Positions 10,137 to 21,863 of a stretch of DNA of 64,000 bases are shown here, one piece after another. The DNA comes from Stomoxys calcitrans (Eukaryota > Arthropoda > Insecta > Diptera > Muscidae). Numbering within the stretch: position 1 is the first letter of the stretch; every line of letters begins with the position of its first letter. The translations under genes and the position numbers were made by a program. The notes below the pieces were generated by a model, which was given only the letters and a program-made list of their open reading frames with translations, made no database searches and had not been told where the DNA came from. The stretch spans positions 66,814,951 through 66,878,950 of the forward strand of contig NC_081553.1 in the NCBI RefSeq assembly GCF_963082655.1. The letters are read 5' to 3'.

Positions 10137-12198
10137 AAAAATCAATTTGTGTTTGTTTGTATGTTTGTGTGTTCCTTATAGACTCAGAAACGGCTGAACC
10201 GATTTTCTTGAAATTTTCACAGATGTTGCATAATGACCCCGTGGTGAAAATTGGGTACTACAGTTTTGGATATCTGAAGGGGGGCGGACCCTCTCCCTTA
10301 CCCTAGTTTTCAGAAACGCCAGATCTCGGAGATGGATGGTGCGATTTAAGCGAATTTTTGTGGGTACCTGGGGGGACCGTCCCACCCTAATACCTACCAA
10401 ACATATATTTACACCAATCACGACAATATGGGACTCAAATGAAAGGTATTTAGGATAAGAAAACGTGTCTGATATCCAATTGTCGGACCAAGTGCTAGGG
10501 GGACCATCCCAAGCCCCAAAACACCCCTAAATCGGACATATTTAACGACCATGGCAATATGGGACTCAAATGAAAGGTATTTGCGAGTAGAAAACGAATC
10601 TGATATCCAAATGTGGGACCACGTTTCTGGGGGTCCACCCCTTCCCCAAAACACCCCCCAAACTGGACTTATTTACTGACCATGGGAATATGGGACTCAA
10701 ATGAAAGGTATTTGCGAGTAGAATACGAATCTGATATCCAAATGTGGGACCACGTTTCTGGGGGTCCACCCCTTCCCAAAACACCCCCCAAACAGGACTT
10801 ATTTGAATGTAGAATACGAATCTGATATCCAAATATGGGACCAAGTGTCTGGGGGCCGACTCTCACCAAAAACATCCCCCAAAGGAGACAAATTTACGAC
10901 CATAGCAATATGGGGCTCAAATGAAATGTCTCTGGGAGTAAAGCACGAATTTGATATCAATTTCGGGAAAAGTGTCTATGTGGCCACCCCACCCCCACAA
11001 CACCACCCAAATAGTAAGTATTTTCTGACTAATGCAATATGAGGCTCAAATAAAAGGGGCTTTAAAGTGGAATACGAATCCGATATATATTTTCAAGGCC
11101 AACTCACTGAGTGGCCGCCATTCCCACAAAAGACCCCCCAAGCCGGTCATGTTTGCCGACTATGGAAATATGGGGCTCAAATTAAAGGTATTTGGGGAGT
11201 AGACCACGTATCTGATATCAATATTAGGGGCCAACTGTCTAGCGGACGTCCCACCACCATAACAACCCCCAAATAGGACGTATTTCCTCACCAAGACAAT
11301 TTTGGTCTTAGTTCATAGTTTTTAGGGCCAATACTCCAAACCGGACATATATGCTGACTTTTGAATAAGGAGTTTAAATGAGATTAGAAAACGATTTTGA
11401 TATCCAATTTTTAGGGCAATGGCAATATGGGGTAAAAATAAATGATATATAGATATATGAGAATAGAGCACGTTGTTGATATATTTTCCGGGCTTAGTGT
11501 TTGGGGGACCATCCCAATCCCCAAAACATCCCATCATCATCACATCACATCATGCATATTTACAGACCATGTCAATGTGGAGCTTAAATGAAAGGTATTG
11601 AGGGGTAGTGCAAGAATTGATACCCAATTTTCTGGAGGTTTACCCCTTTTCCAAACAGCAATTTTTTAGTGACCATCGCAATATGTGACTCAAATAAATG
11701 TATTTGGGAGTAGAATACGAATTTGATATCCAAATGTAGGGCCATGTATTTAGGGCATCACCCCTTCCCCAAAGGGTTAAAATTTTTCGACCATGCCAAT
11801 ATGTGGCTCTAATGAAAGGTATTTGAGATTAGAAAACGAATTTGATAACCTATTTTGGGGCCATGGGTTTGGGAGATGCCTCATCCTGTAAACTCCTATT
11901 AAGCCAATGGCAATATGGGGTTTAAATTAATGGTATTTGAGAGAAGAGCATGATGCTGATATTTTTTCAGGGCCAAGTATCTGGGGGACCACCTCTTCCC
12001 CGAAAACACTACTAAATCAGACATCATGAGAATATCGGGCTGAAATGAAGTATTTTAAGAATGGAGTACACCTTACATCCAAACTTAAATTCGTAGACCA
12101 ATAAAGATCATGTGGGATTCAGATAAAATTCCAAGGAAACTTTTGTTCCATATAAAGTAAAAGAAGGCGCAGCGGAGCGGGCGCGGGTCAGCTAGTGT
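10137..12198 (+). mobile_element. R4 element, full length, nested in R3
   Basis: The 5' end reads ataaaaatcaatttgtgttt, gtgtgttccttatagactca, cggctgaaccgattttcttg. About 15 monomers of roughly 120 bp follow (gggactcaaatgaaaggtat, gaatctgatatccaaa, cccaaaacaccccccaaa). The 3' end is gcagcggagcgggcg then cgggtcagctagt. The same pair of ends bounds 56114-57822. No protein is encoded. Confidence 0.75.
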
Positions 12199-12423
12199 GT
12201 CATAAAAATTGGCACAGGTTTCGATATAACTCCCATATAATCTTGTATCCGATATGGCCTTTAAAGGATATGGAAATCCAAATTTGTTATACTAACCTAG
12301 GAAAATCTTACCAGGGCCTTTTTGATATTTCAATAGGTTTCCAAATTATAGTCTGAGAGATTTTGATATAAGTTCTACATATAAAAAGTACTACATACCT
12401 AAGTGGTGTAGGGTATTATATAC
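12199..12423 (+). mobile_element. R3 element, 3' portion after nested R4
   Basis: R3 monomer text resumes (cataaaaattggcacagg, cgatataactcccatata) and ends in the inverted R3 end gtggtgtagggtattatata. Confidence 0.65.
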
Positions 12424-12429
12424 CATGAT

Positions 12430-13070
12430 CGGCTGGCCTCGAGATACTGAAACGTCTGGCAATATACGTTGGTTGATTCTCCTCCTAGTGATATGGTTCA
12501 ATGTGTATGTCTTGCCATCGAAAGATTCTTCTTTTTTATGCATAACCTCGTGAGGGGCAGTCTCCACCGACCTTCACTTATCATAGACATGCTGTTTGTC
12601 TTTGAGCAGTTCGCTGGATGTCCTACTCTTTATCATGGTATCCACAATACGTACCATGGTTTTGACTAGAAATGACGTAAGGCTTATAGGTCTGTGGGCT
12701 TTTTGTGTGGCATAACTTTCCTTACCGAGTATGGATTTAAATACCACCCTTGCCTTCTACCTGACTGTGGGAGTACAAAAATGTCCTAGGCACGCTGTGA
12801 AAATAATAGGCTCCAGATAGTTGTCTTCCTTCTGTAGTAACGCCGAAAATATTCTATCAGGTCCGGAGGATTTTATTGGTTTCAAACACCTCAAAGCTTT
12901 TTACTATAAATTATATAATGACAAGCCTTCGGTCAACCTCATTATTCCAAGATTCCGATGTCTCCCGTAAGTCCCATCATATCCAGTGGAAACGGTGTTT
13001 AAATCAAAAGCCTCAGCATGTCCAGCGTTTTCTCTGCTTTCCCTCTACTAACGTAGGCGTCATGGGAGTC
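12430..13070 (-). pseudogene. LINE-B reverse transcriptase fragment
   Basis: Minus-strand translation in broken frames gives SSGPDRIFSALLQKE, then KAHRPISLTSFLVKTM, then ELLKDKQHVY, which are N-terminal blocks of non-LTR reverse transcriptase. The same text, diverged, occurs on the plus strand at 30790-31450. Stops and frameshifts make it nonfunctional. Both ends are truncated. Confidence 0.7.
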
Positions 13071-13080
13071 TAAGGATCCC

Positions 13081-13192
13081 CACTCCGTTCGGACTCGGCT
13101 AGGACCCTTACCATTGAGCTTAAAACTTGAAACGGACAGCTCTCACAAGTTTGCCCCTGCTCCTTAATGGAATATTAATGGGCAAATTTGAA
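13081..13192 (+). mobile_element. SINE 3' half
   Basis: It matches the 3' domain of the tRNA-derived SINE: ccgttcggactcggct, ccattgagcttaaaactt, then tgctccttaatggaatatta and atgggcaaattt. The tRNA-like head is missing. Confidence 0.65.
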
Positions 13193-13410
13193 TATTCCCG
13201 AAACCAAAAGAGAAAGTGTAGACCTAAATCGGACCTTTTTCATGGTGATTTTAAAGCACTATACAACAAAAATTTATGGAAATCGGTTCACAAATGAAGC
13301 CCATAAGTTACCAAATAGCTAGAACATATCTTCCAAATACCGAGGTGACCAACTTTATGGGCCTGTCAAGAGTCACCCGTACCAACAAGGGGTCTTGAAA
13401 TTTTGAAATG
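13193..13410. other. Unassigned repeat-like sequence
   Basis: No gene is seen. The phrase ggaaatcggttcacaaatg suggests decayed tandem-repeat element. Confidence 0.3.
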
Positions 13411-14635
13411 ACTCGTTAACACCTCACAGCTCTAATCATACAAATTTTCCAGCAGTTATCTCTGCTCTTCTGAGCGATAACAAGTATCGACTTCTTTAAC
13501 TCGCCAGGTCCTGATGATGTATCACCGGTTGAATTACAAGCTGTGTCAGACAGACATGCTCCTTGGCTTAAGAAGATATACTCTGTTTGTATCAGCATGT
13601 CGTATATACCTGTGGGATGGAGGCACACTAAGGTAATTTTGATTCCAAAAACCAGGTAAACCTTACCTCACGAAGGCGATAGATTTTCGTTCTATTAGTC
13701 TGATATCCTCTATAGAGGTTGATAGAAACTTACCTTAAGACAAAGATCCATGAGGATCGCCTCTCGCGGCAGCAGCATGCACAAAGTAAGGACAAGTCCA
13801 CTGAGACTGCCCTTCGCAACCTCAGCGCCTATATTGAGGGTTCTCTCGCTGTCACGGAATATACAATGGTACCATAAGAAAGTTATGCATACTTTACTTA
13901 CTAAAAGATACATTACGAAAGTCCTGGGATCTGTAGATCAAAAATATGGATCAGAAGTAGGAAAACCTCGAGGTACCATCAACAATAAATCTTTGTCTCT
14001 GGAAGAAAGAGGTGTAAAAGTGGTCGAGTATACTGATGACGTGGCTATTGCGGTTAGGGGAAATTTTCCCAGCACTCTAAGAGATATACTTCAGAAAACT
14101 CCATGAGCGACAGCGAAATGGGCTGCCGAAAGTGGTCTTGGTAAAATCAGTGAAAGACAGACGATGTTCTTTTCAGCAGGACATACAAGTTGCCTGCCAC
14201 TGTAGGTCTCCTTGGGAGGAAAGCGCAAAATACCTAGGGAGTCTTGCTAGACAGGAATTTGAACTTCAAGTCTAACATTTTGGAAAATGCAACAAAGGCA
14301 ACTCTTGCCCTATACAACTGCAAGAGGGCTATTGGCCAAATTTGGGGGTTTTGAAACGCGTGTCATGCATTGGGTATAAACTGCAGTTATCAGACCTGCA
14401 ATACTATATGGTGTTGTGGTCTGGTGGACGGAACTTTAAAAGTCCACCTACTGTTCAATACTCAGCCGCATTCAAAGGATGGTTTGTTTGTGCATAACAG
14501 CCGCACTGAGTACTACGCCATCTGATCCACTGAATTTAATGCTACACCTAAAGCCTCTGGACATCGTATCTACACACATTGCTGCGACCACAGCCTTCCC
14601 TTTGGGGATGCGGCACCTAAGGACACTGTGTTATC
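13411..14635 (+). pseudogene. LINE-A reverse transcriptase, copy 1, first part
   Basis: Broken frames give TSPGPD-like NSPGPDDVSPVELQ, APWLKKIYSVCISMSYIPVG, then EYTDDVAIAVRGNFPSTLRD and NMLENATKATLALYNCKRAI in order, the core of a non-LTR reverse transcriptase. The catalytic box reads YTDD instead of the usual YADD. Many stops and frameshifts are present. At 14635 the copy is interrupted by LINE-C; its RNase H part resumes at 15188. Confidence 0.75.
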
Positions 14636-15187
14636 CTTGTGTTATCCAAAAGAAGCATTCAAGCTTCCTTAATCGGTGTAAGAATTACTTCACTCCGCCT
14701 GATCTTCTTAACATCTACACAACTTTCATAAGGCCGAAAATGGAATACAACTCACATGTATGGGCTGGAGCTGTAAAATCATCCCTGGAGCTACTGGACC
14801 GTGTACAGAAGAGAGCGATGGCGTTGATTGGGGACAGCTCTATTGCCTTCTTAGATCATCGTCGCAATGTAGCTTGTTTGGCGCTGTTCTATCGGTACTT
14901 TCATTGTGTGTGTTCGTCTGATATTCGTCTTCTTATTCGCGATGTAAGGATGTATGTCAGGGATACTAGACATTCCTGGAACTCACACCCCGTTTGTAAT
15001 TGATTGGCCAGCGGACCGCACAATGTATTATAGAGAGAATTCTTATTTCGCCCGAACCATCCGTATGTGGAGTCGACTTCCGGCTCATGTTTTTCCCACC
15101 CACTTTGACATCCAAAGATTTAAGACAAATGTCAATAAGCACTACATCCTCTCCTCCAAATCCTAAATCCAACGCAATGCACTGCAT
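14636..15187 (+). pseudogene. LINE-C reverse transcriptase C-terminal fragment inside LINE-A
   Basis: The encoded text (FLNRCKNYFTPPDLLNIYTT, FIRPKMEYNSHVWAGA, LLDRVQKRAMALIGD, LFYRYFHCVCSSDIR) is the typical C-terminal region of a different non-LTR clade, unlike LINE-A. An open frame of 174 codons (14479-15003) crosses the upstream junction, joining LINE-A text to LINE-C text. One frameshift near 15000 breaks the end (RTIRMWSRLPAHVFP follows in another frame). Confidence 0.75.
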
Positions 15188-15935
15188 TCATAGGGGACAT
15201 CCACTGCCTGTTGGCTGACAGAAAAAAAATACTATTTCTGATAGAATCCATTTGAACTACAATATCCCTGGAAATAGATGTTAGACGACCAGGTGGGCTT
15301 TGGGTGTACTCTGAAAAACTTGAACTGGTCATATCAAGAAGGTTACCCGACCACAGCTGGGTGGATCAAGAGAAGATCTTTGCTATTTTAGAAGTTGTGG
15401 AATGATTAAAATTGGCATAAATATCTTCTCAGACAGCCAGACAGCCACCAAATCCCTGGAGAACGCATTTCTGAACACAAAAACCGCCCTCGACTGTCGC
15501 AGATCTCTCAACGAGATAGCTGAGCAGTTCAAAACAGTGATATCCCAGGGAATTTTAAAGCAGACGAGCTTGCGAGACTAGGAACTACCTTACACACGCC
15601 AGGGGAACTGGAATTTGTGGGTAAGCCTCTAGGGACATGTAAGCTAAGTCTCCAGGATCAGGCCCGAAGGGCAACGCATGATAAATGGTCACCAAAGGGG
15701 AGTTGTGGGCATTCCAAAAATATGTTACCTTCTCTATACTTGAAGAGGTCTATCGCTTTTATGTCGTTGGCGAGAATGGAGTCTCAGTCATAGTCTCCGT
15801 CGGAAAACATGCTGACAGACTGAAGGTTGCAAGTACTTTTGTGGAAGCTGTGAGGACGTCGAGGAAAAAAGGACTATAGAACATCTCATGTGTGTGTGTC
15901 CTGCATTGCCAATCAGAAGGAGTTACTCTTAAGGT
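15188..15935 (+). pseudogene. LINE-A RNase H region, copy 1, resumed
   Basis: The text matches the RNase H and C-terminal region of LINE-A seen at 58560-59400 (GRQVGFGCTL-like, NIFSDSQTATKSLENAF, HADRLKVASTFVEAV). Frameshifts are frequent. Degraded repeat follows. Confidence 0.65.
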
Positions 15936-16159
15936 TCTCGTTCGTTCGTCTATCTGTCTGTCCGTTTGATGTTATCTCGCTACAAACTTTATAAACTGTT
16001 TATGGAGTTGAAATTTGGCACAGGCCTCCCTTTTTTTTTTGCTTACTCAGGTAAAATCCTTGAATGGAACAAAACACACAATATTTACCCGTTTAAGGGT
16101 CTTGTCTATACTTGTTTCATCATAATATAAATTCAGAATTAATATTTTTGTTTATGCTC

Positions 16160-16165
16160 TTTAAT
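16160..16165 (-). terminator. Candidate polyadenylation signal of P2
   Basis: Minus-strand ATTAAA lies 27 nt past the P2 stop. AATAAA-type hexamers lie at 4064-4069 (P1), 24060-24065 (P3), 29844-29849 (P4), 41254-41259 (P5), 45860-45865 (P6) and 55292-55297 (P7). Confidence 0.4.
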
Positions 16166-16191
16166 TGAAAATTCCTTTAAAAAAGTTTGTT

Positions 16192-16392
16192 TCAACCACT
16201 CTTAGCATTTGCCTTTGGCCATCTTATGGTTCTTCTAAATGTTCTGTATTGCAGATTGCTGATGTTGTTATTGTTGATGTTGTTCATTGTTTGACCACCG
16301 GCTGCAGGGGCTGGACTTGATTGGCCCATGACAGTGCTGATGCCACACATGGCAATTATGGCCGAAAGGATCAATACCAAGGAGAATTGCAT
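16192..16392 (-). CDS. P2: small secreted cationic peptide precursor, 66 aa
   Basis: The ATG at 16392 is chosen because all paralogues begin MQF; an in-frame TTG three codons upstream gives a longer frame but is not a likely start. Residues 1-23 are a signal peptide (MQFSLVLILSAIIAMCGIST, VMG) with probable cleavage before Gln24. The mature part runs Ala/Gly/Pro-rich segment, Asn-rich linker (NNINNNNISNLQ), then the basic tail RTFRRTIRWPKANAKSG with terminal Gly. It has no cysteine in the mature part. The TATA box is 89 bp upstream, and a 66-nt exon-like block at 16666-16731 is shared with P1. The product is probably an extracellular peptide; the target is unknown. Confidence 0.8.
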   Translation of the reverse strand: MQFSLVLILSAIIAMCGISTVMGQSSPAPAAGGQTMNNINNNNISNLQYRTFRRTIRWPKANAKSG

Positions 16393-16480
16393 TGTTGACA
16401 ATTTGCTGCTTTACTGCTCTTTAGTTTAACTCGATATCAAGAGCCAAGTCTAACTTAACAGTTTGGGACAAACACCCATC

Positions 16481-16488
16481 TTTTTATA
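16481..16488 (-). promoter_or_regulatory. TATA box of P2
   Basis: Minus-strand TATAAAAA lies 89 bp upstream of the ATG, followed by AAGTTAGACTTGG, the probable start-site region shared by the family. TTTTGCAGCTAAATAAATAA lies behind it. Confidence 0.7.
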
Positions 16489-16665
16489 CTCTTTGAAAAA
16501 TAACAACGTTTTATTTATTTAGCTGCAAAATAAGCTGGAAATCGATGATAACATAGGCAAGATGTTGAAAATTTCATTTAATTTTGTTTGCAATTATTTA
16601 ATGGCTAAATCAACATTGTGAAAACAATAAAGCAACAATCTGTATATACATATGTATGTTCTTAC

Positions 16666-16731
16666 ATTTCAAATGACAGTTTTTCTTTTTTCTAACACTA
16701 TTTGTCTACAATCTGTCGATATTTGAACAGT
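16666..16731 (-). other. Conserved exon-like block upstream of P2
   Basis: It is bounded on the minus strand by TTTTCTTCTAG and GTAAGAAC. Like the P1 block it contains CAAATATCGA near its start and CATTTGAAAT at its end (P1: CATTTCAAAT). It is an untranslated exon or a control element. Confidence 0.4.
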
Positions 16732-16865
16732 CTAGAAGAAAACACATTTTAAGTTAAACCAGGCGCGGGAAGAACTTTTTTTATCCACCGAACCTTGTTT
16801 CGCAGTTTGTTAATCCTATTTACAAGAAGCCTACAACATAATTGCTGTGGCTGTTAGTCGGCCTA

Positions 16866-18578
16866 ATTTGCAAGGAAAGGCAAAAGTCGGGCGGTGCCGA
16901 CTATATAATACCCTACACCACCACCACTTAGTGTATGTAGTACTTTTTATATGTAGAACTTATCTCGAAATCTAGTCAGACTTTAATTTGGATACCTATT
17001 GAAATAGCAATTTACAACCTTGTAAGATTTTCCTACCACAGAACAAAAGATTTGGATTTCGACATCTTTATAAGGCCATATCGGATTCATCTTTAAAATG
17101 ACATATGGGAGATGTGACCAAAGTTGTGGATTTTACTGCCTTAAAAGTCCATATCGGATGAAATATACACACTGGAGCTATATCTAAATTAGGACCGATT
17201 TTAATGTAATTTTGCGCACGTATTGGAACGTCAATTTAAACGTCTCATGTACAATCGGACGAAAATTGTGGCTTCTACTCCTTTAAAAGTCCACATCAGA
17301 TGAAAGATATATATGGGAGCTATATCTAAATCTAAACCGATTTTTATGAAATTTTGCACACATGGACGAAAATTGTAGCTTCTACTCCTTTAAAAGGCCA
17401 TATCGGATGAAAGATATGTAAGGGAGCTATAACTTAATCTGAACCGATTTTTATGAAATTTTGCACACATACGAAGACGTCAAATAAAACACCCCATGCT
17501 AAATTTTTTAAAGATCGGACGAAAATTGTGGCTTCTACAGCCTAAAACGTCCATATCGGATGAAAGATATATATGGGAGCTATATCTAAATCTAAACCGA
17601 TTTTTATGAAATTTTGCACACATATTAGGACGTCAAATAAAACACCTAGCGCAAAATATTTTAATGATCGGACTAAAACTGTGGCTTCTACAGCCTTAAA
17701 CGGCCATATCGGATGAAAGATATGTAAGGGAGCTATATCTTAATCTGAACCGATTTTCATGAAATTTTGTACTCGTATGAAGACGTCAAATAAAGCACCT
17801 CATGCAAAATTTTGTAAAGATCTGACCAAAATTGTGGCTTCTACAGCTTTAAACGACCATATCGGATGAAAGATATATATGGGAGTTATATCTAAATCTG
17901 AACCGATTTTCATGAAATTTTGAAGACATATTAGGACGTCAAGTAAAACACCTCGCGCAAGATATTTTAAAGGTCGGACCAAAATTGTGGCTTCTACAGC
18001 CTTAAACGTCCATATCGGATGAAAGATATATATGGGAGCTATATCTAAATCTGAACCGATTTTAATGAAATTTTGCACACATATTAGGACGTCAAATATA
18101 ATATATATAATAATATATATATAATATACTACCTCGCACAAAATATTTTAAGGATCGGGCTAAAATTGTGGCTTCAACAGCCTTAATAGTTCAATTCGGA
18201 TGAAAGATATATATTGGAGCTATATCTAAATCTGAACCGATTTTAATGAAATTTTTCACATATGTTAAGATCAGTAACAAAACAGTACGTGCCAAATTTT
18301 GAGCTATATCTAAATCTGAACCGATTTTTTTTCAAAATCTATAGCGTTTTTCCTTGGGGCAAAATAGTGACATGTGCAAAATTTCGTGGCAATCGGACAA
18401 GAAGTACGACCTGTCCTTTGATTAGGATTAGACGGACATGGTTAAATTGAATCAGGAAGTGATTCTAAGCCGATCGATATACTTATCAATGGGTCTAGCT
18501 CTTCTCCTTCTTAGCGTTGCAAACAAATGCACAAATCTATAATATCCTGAACCACAGTGGTGGTGGCTATGATTCGAA
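16866..18578 (-). mobile_element. R3 element, apparently full length
   Basis: On the minus strand the 5' end lies near 18578 (ccaccactgtggttcagg, then the aagtatatcgatcgg domain). About seven monomers of roughly 155 bp follow, with gctatatctaaatctgaacc in the plus sense. The inverted end GGTGGTGTAGGGTATTATAT is followed by a hairpin AGTCGG-CACCGC-CCGACT near 16885-16905. A TA-rich insertion sits at about 18097-18128. The open frame 17800-18141 is monomer translation. Confidence 0.75.
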
Positions 18579-18611
18579 ATGCCTGCTTAATCCAAAGCAG
18601 ATTTTTCGCCT

Positions 18612-19803
18612 TTTATACCCTCCACCATAGGATGGGGGTATACTAATTTTGTCATTATGTTTGTAACTACTCGAAATATTCGTCCGAGACCCCATAAAGT
18701 ATATATATTCTTGATCGTCGCAAAATTTTATGTCGGTCTGGCCATGTCCGTCCGTCTGTCCGTCCGTCCGTCCGTCCGTCCCTCTGTCTGTCGAAAGCAC
18801 GCTAACTTCCGAAGGAGTTAAGCTAGCCGCTTGAAATTTTGCAAAAATACTTCTAATTAGTGTAGGTCGGTTGGTATTGGAAATGGGCCATATCGGTCCA
18901 TGTATTGATATAGCTGTCATATATCGATCTTGGGTCTTGACTTCTTGAGCCTCTAGAGTGCGCAATTCTTAACCGATTAGAATGGAATTTTGCACAACGT
19001 GTTTTGTTATGATACCCAACAACTGTGCCAAGTATTGTTCAAATCGGTTCATAACCTGATATAGCTGCCATATAAACCGATCTTGGGTCTTGACTTCTTG
19101 AGCCTCTAGAATGCGCAATTCTTAACCGATTAGAATGGAATTTTGCACCACGTGTTTTGTTATGATACCCAACAACTGTGCCAAGTATGGTTTAAATCTG
19201 TTCAAAACCTGATATAGCTGTCATATAAACAGATCTGGGGACTTGACTTCTTGAGCTTCCAGAGGGCGCAATTCCTATCCGATTTGGCTAAAATTTAGCA
19301 TGACGTATTTTATTCTTACTTTCAACAACTGTGTCAAATAAGGTTTAAATCGGTTCATAACCTGATATAGCTGCCATATAAACCGATCTGGGATCTTGAC
19401 TTCTTGAGCCTCTAGAGGTCGCAATTATTATCCGATTTGCTTGAAATTTTGTACGACGGATTCTCTCATTACCATCAACATACGTGTTTATTATGGTCTG
19501 AATCGGTCTATAGCCCGATACAGCTCCCATATAAATCGATCTCTCTATTTTACTTCTTGAGCCCCCAAAGGGTGCAATTCTTATTCGAATTGGCTGACAT
19601 TTTTCACAGGTCTCCAACATATAATTTAACTGCGATTCAAACCGGACCATGTCTTGATATCACTCTAATAGCAGAGCAAATCTTTTCTTATATCCTTTTT
19701 TTGCCTAAGAAGAGATGCCGGGAAAAGAACTCGACAAATGCGATCCATGGTGGAGGGTATATAAGATTCGGCCCGACCGGACTTAGCACGCTTTTACTTG
19801 TTT
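18612..19803 (+). mobile_element. R1 element, full length
   Basis: It starts TTATACCCTCCACCATAGGA at 18613, followed by ggggtatactaattttgtca, gagaccccataaagtatata, gtccgtccgtctgtc and cacgctaacttccgaagga. Five monomers follow. The end is ATGGTGGAGGGTATATAAG plus the hairpin ttcggcccgaccgga (arms damaged) and cacgcttttacttgtttt. The reference complete copy for R1 in this window. Confidence 0.8.
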
Positions 19804-20520
19804 TCCATACTACTCCCCAAGGTTGATTCATATCTAGTAACGTATCCTCACCTAAATACTGGTGTCTGTTAGCCGCGAAAGACGGGATATGCTCCAACGT
19901 CTCATCATCTTCCCCACACCCACTTTTCATAAGTGAGGCACCGACTTTTCATAAGTGAGCTCGTGGTCCTTCGTGTCCCGTTGTGATACCAAAAGCTATA
20001 CTGACCTCCTTCCTATTTCCATTCAGTAATAGACTCGTCCTCTCACGATACGGATGACCCGACTGTTCCACAATGTTACATGACCGTTTGTCGTCCACGC
20101 CCTTAAATCAGACTGCGTCGACCCGAAAGGCTTCGGGTTAACCAAGTTTGTCGACTGCAGTTCTCTGGCCTTCACTGCCAAATCGTCTGCCCTTTTAATC
20201 CCCCTCATCGATTATTCCGAGCATATTGTCACATCTACAACCTCCGCCCTAATCCTATTAACAAAGTTAGCGGTGTTACCAATATTAAGTGTTATAATGT
20301 CGTTAGCATTTAAAAATTCTGCCAGGGCTTGGCGCCGCCTATTAATGTTGGTACTTCCCCACGAAATGTATTGAGAGTTCACATCGCGCCCTATTAGTAC
20401 CTTTTATCCTGTCTGTTTTGCTTTCCTCGCCAACCGCTGCAGCTCCGACACAGGCAGCGGTGTCGGAGAGTCGAAGGGCACATAAAGTCAGGTGAACTGT
20501 GTACAGGCCGGAGGGATAGA
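19804..20520 (-). pseudogene. LINE-B: endonuclease fused by deletion to RNase H
   Basis: Reading the minus strand, 20500-20215 gives an AP-endonuclease-type segment (GRDVNSQYISWGSTNINRR, ALAEFLNANDIITLNIGNTA, FVNRIRAEVVDVTI). From 20208 down, RNase H text follows (RADDLAVKARELQSTNLVNP, KPFGSTQSDLRAWT). The whole reverse transcriptase between them is absent, so the copy carries an internal deletion at about 20210. It also holds stops. Confidence 0.7.
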
Positions 20521-21060
20521 GGTAGATTTATGAAATTCGACTTAAAAGACATCTGGTGCAAAAAGATAAGGGTGCAAAGAAGAAATTAACAAATAGTACT
20601 GGTGACGGGAGAAAACGTACGTTTAGTACCGCAATTGGTACCATTTGGTACCTTCTTTACAGATCGAGCTAGAGGTCTGAAATTTGGCATGTAGGTACAA
20701 CAAGGAAATATATAATGGGTGACTAAATGATTCATTCAAAATTCGTACATTTTGGTACCAAAAAGTGTAAAATAGTTACTAAAATATAAAAATTGGTACA
20801 TTCTTTACAAATAGTCTCAAGAGCTCAAAATTGCGGTTTATTTATACTTTGACAATATATATTGGACTATTTGGTACTATTTTGTACTTTTTTTACAGTA
20901 ACGGACCGAATTCTGAAATTTCATAATCATTTATTACAAAACTTCATAATCTTTTAACTGAGTGCCTATCTAGGCTTTTGGAAGTCCTACACTAAAAAGA
21001 AGGTATCAAAAACGGGGGTCGCGAAGCGGATTTCCGGGATGCTAGTATTTATAAACTCGT
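20521..21060. repeat. Unclassified element rich in GGTAC motifs
   Basis: The motif ttggtac or ttggtacc recurs many times, with cattctttacaaatag, in loose repetition. It ends gcgaagcggatttccgggat then gctagta, reminiscent of the R4 3' end. No coding region is seen. Confidence 0.4.
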
Positions 21061-21122
21061 ATATATTCATGGTGGTGGGTATCCAAAGTTCAACCAGGCC
21101 GAATTCAATGCCTTTTTAATTG
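21061..21122 (+). mobile_element. R2 3' end fragment
   Basis: atatattcatggtggtgggt, atccaaagttcaaccaggcc, then gcctttttaattgtt: a decayed copy of the R2 3' end and hairpin. Confidence 0.6.
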
Positions 21123-21439
21123 TTAAAATTTTTTATCTAAGTTGCTATTTAACAGTCTGAAATATCTTATTTATTGTCCTTAGTTATTAAGTATTGTATA
21201 GACTGTAGGATTTTTAGTATGTATTAGGTAGTAAGGTCTAAGCAATAAAAAATTAGTTAATTTCCAACCATCAAGCGAAACGTTTCATTGTTTCCAGCAT
21301 ACTCTTCGATGTGCAGCAGTAGTGATGCACAAAGGTAATATTCTAAATCAATGTTCTATCCTCGGATCGATAGTTCTTTTAACACATTCTGGAACAATAC
21401 CTTCAGAACGTTATCAATCTAGTTTTTCAGGTTTTTCGT

Positions 21440-21720
21440 TGTTTGTAGGAGACAACCATGTGTCCTTGTGAATTTTGCAATTTTGAAATTTAGTGCATGT
21501 AACTACCATGTTTTTGCGCGGCGAAGCCTATTACCTTCATTCTATTATCGAAGTTCCATTGTAGAGGCAAAAATTTTCGAATATGGAACTAAAGATTTTC
21601 TCTTTTCCAATCTTGGCTTTAAAGCTACCCCAGGTGACACCACGAGGAGGTCAGTGTTCGCGATTGAGATGAGGCAAGAAGCAAGATTGGCTTGGAATTA
21701 GCCAAGTTCAAAACCACTCA
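21440..21720. repeat. Unclassified dispersed repeat (second copy near 60830-60960)
   Basis: Phrases such as ccatgtgtccttgtgaattt, tgcaattttgaaatttagtg, ccatgttttt and tattatcgaagttcc recur in diverged form near 60830-60960 (cctgtgaatacatattgcca, atcatggttttttcctt, cattatcgaacttttcc). Class unknown. The 77-codon open frame here has no support as a gene. Confidence 0.45.
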
Positions 21721-21863
21721 GAACCGTTGCTTAGAATCTCTCAATCACTTCAAGCGTAACAGAATAACTTAATGACCTGTTTGCCGATCTCGAAGGCGTA
21801 CTTTCGCTTTACTATAGATTTTGCTTAAACGGCAGCATTAAGAGGAGATAATCAACACTGAAA

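Noticed and set aside
16393..16401. Earlier start for P2 (and likewise 55563-55571 for P7)
   Set aside because: The upstream codon is TTG; the conserved MQF start with ATG fits all seven members.
18097..18128. TA-rich stretch as an origin or promoter
   Set aside because: A simple dinucleotide insertion within an R3 monomer, without neighbouring signals.
17800..18141. Open frame of 113 codons
   Set aside because: R3 monomer translation; internal repetition with the monomer period.
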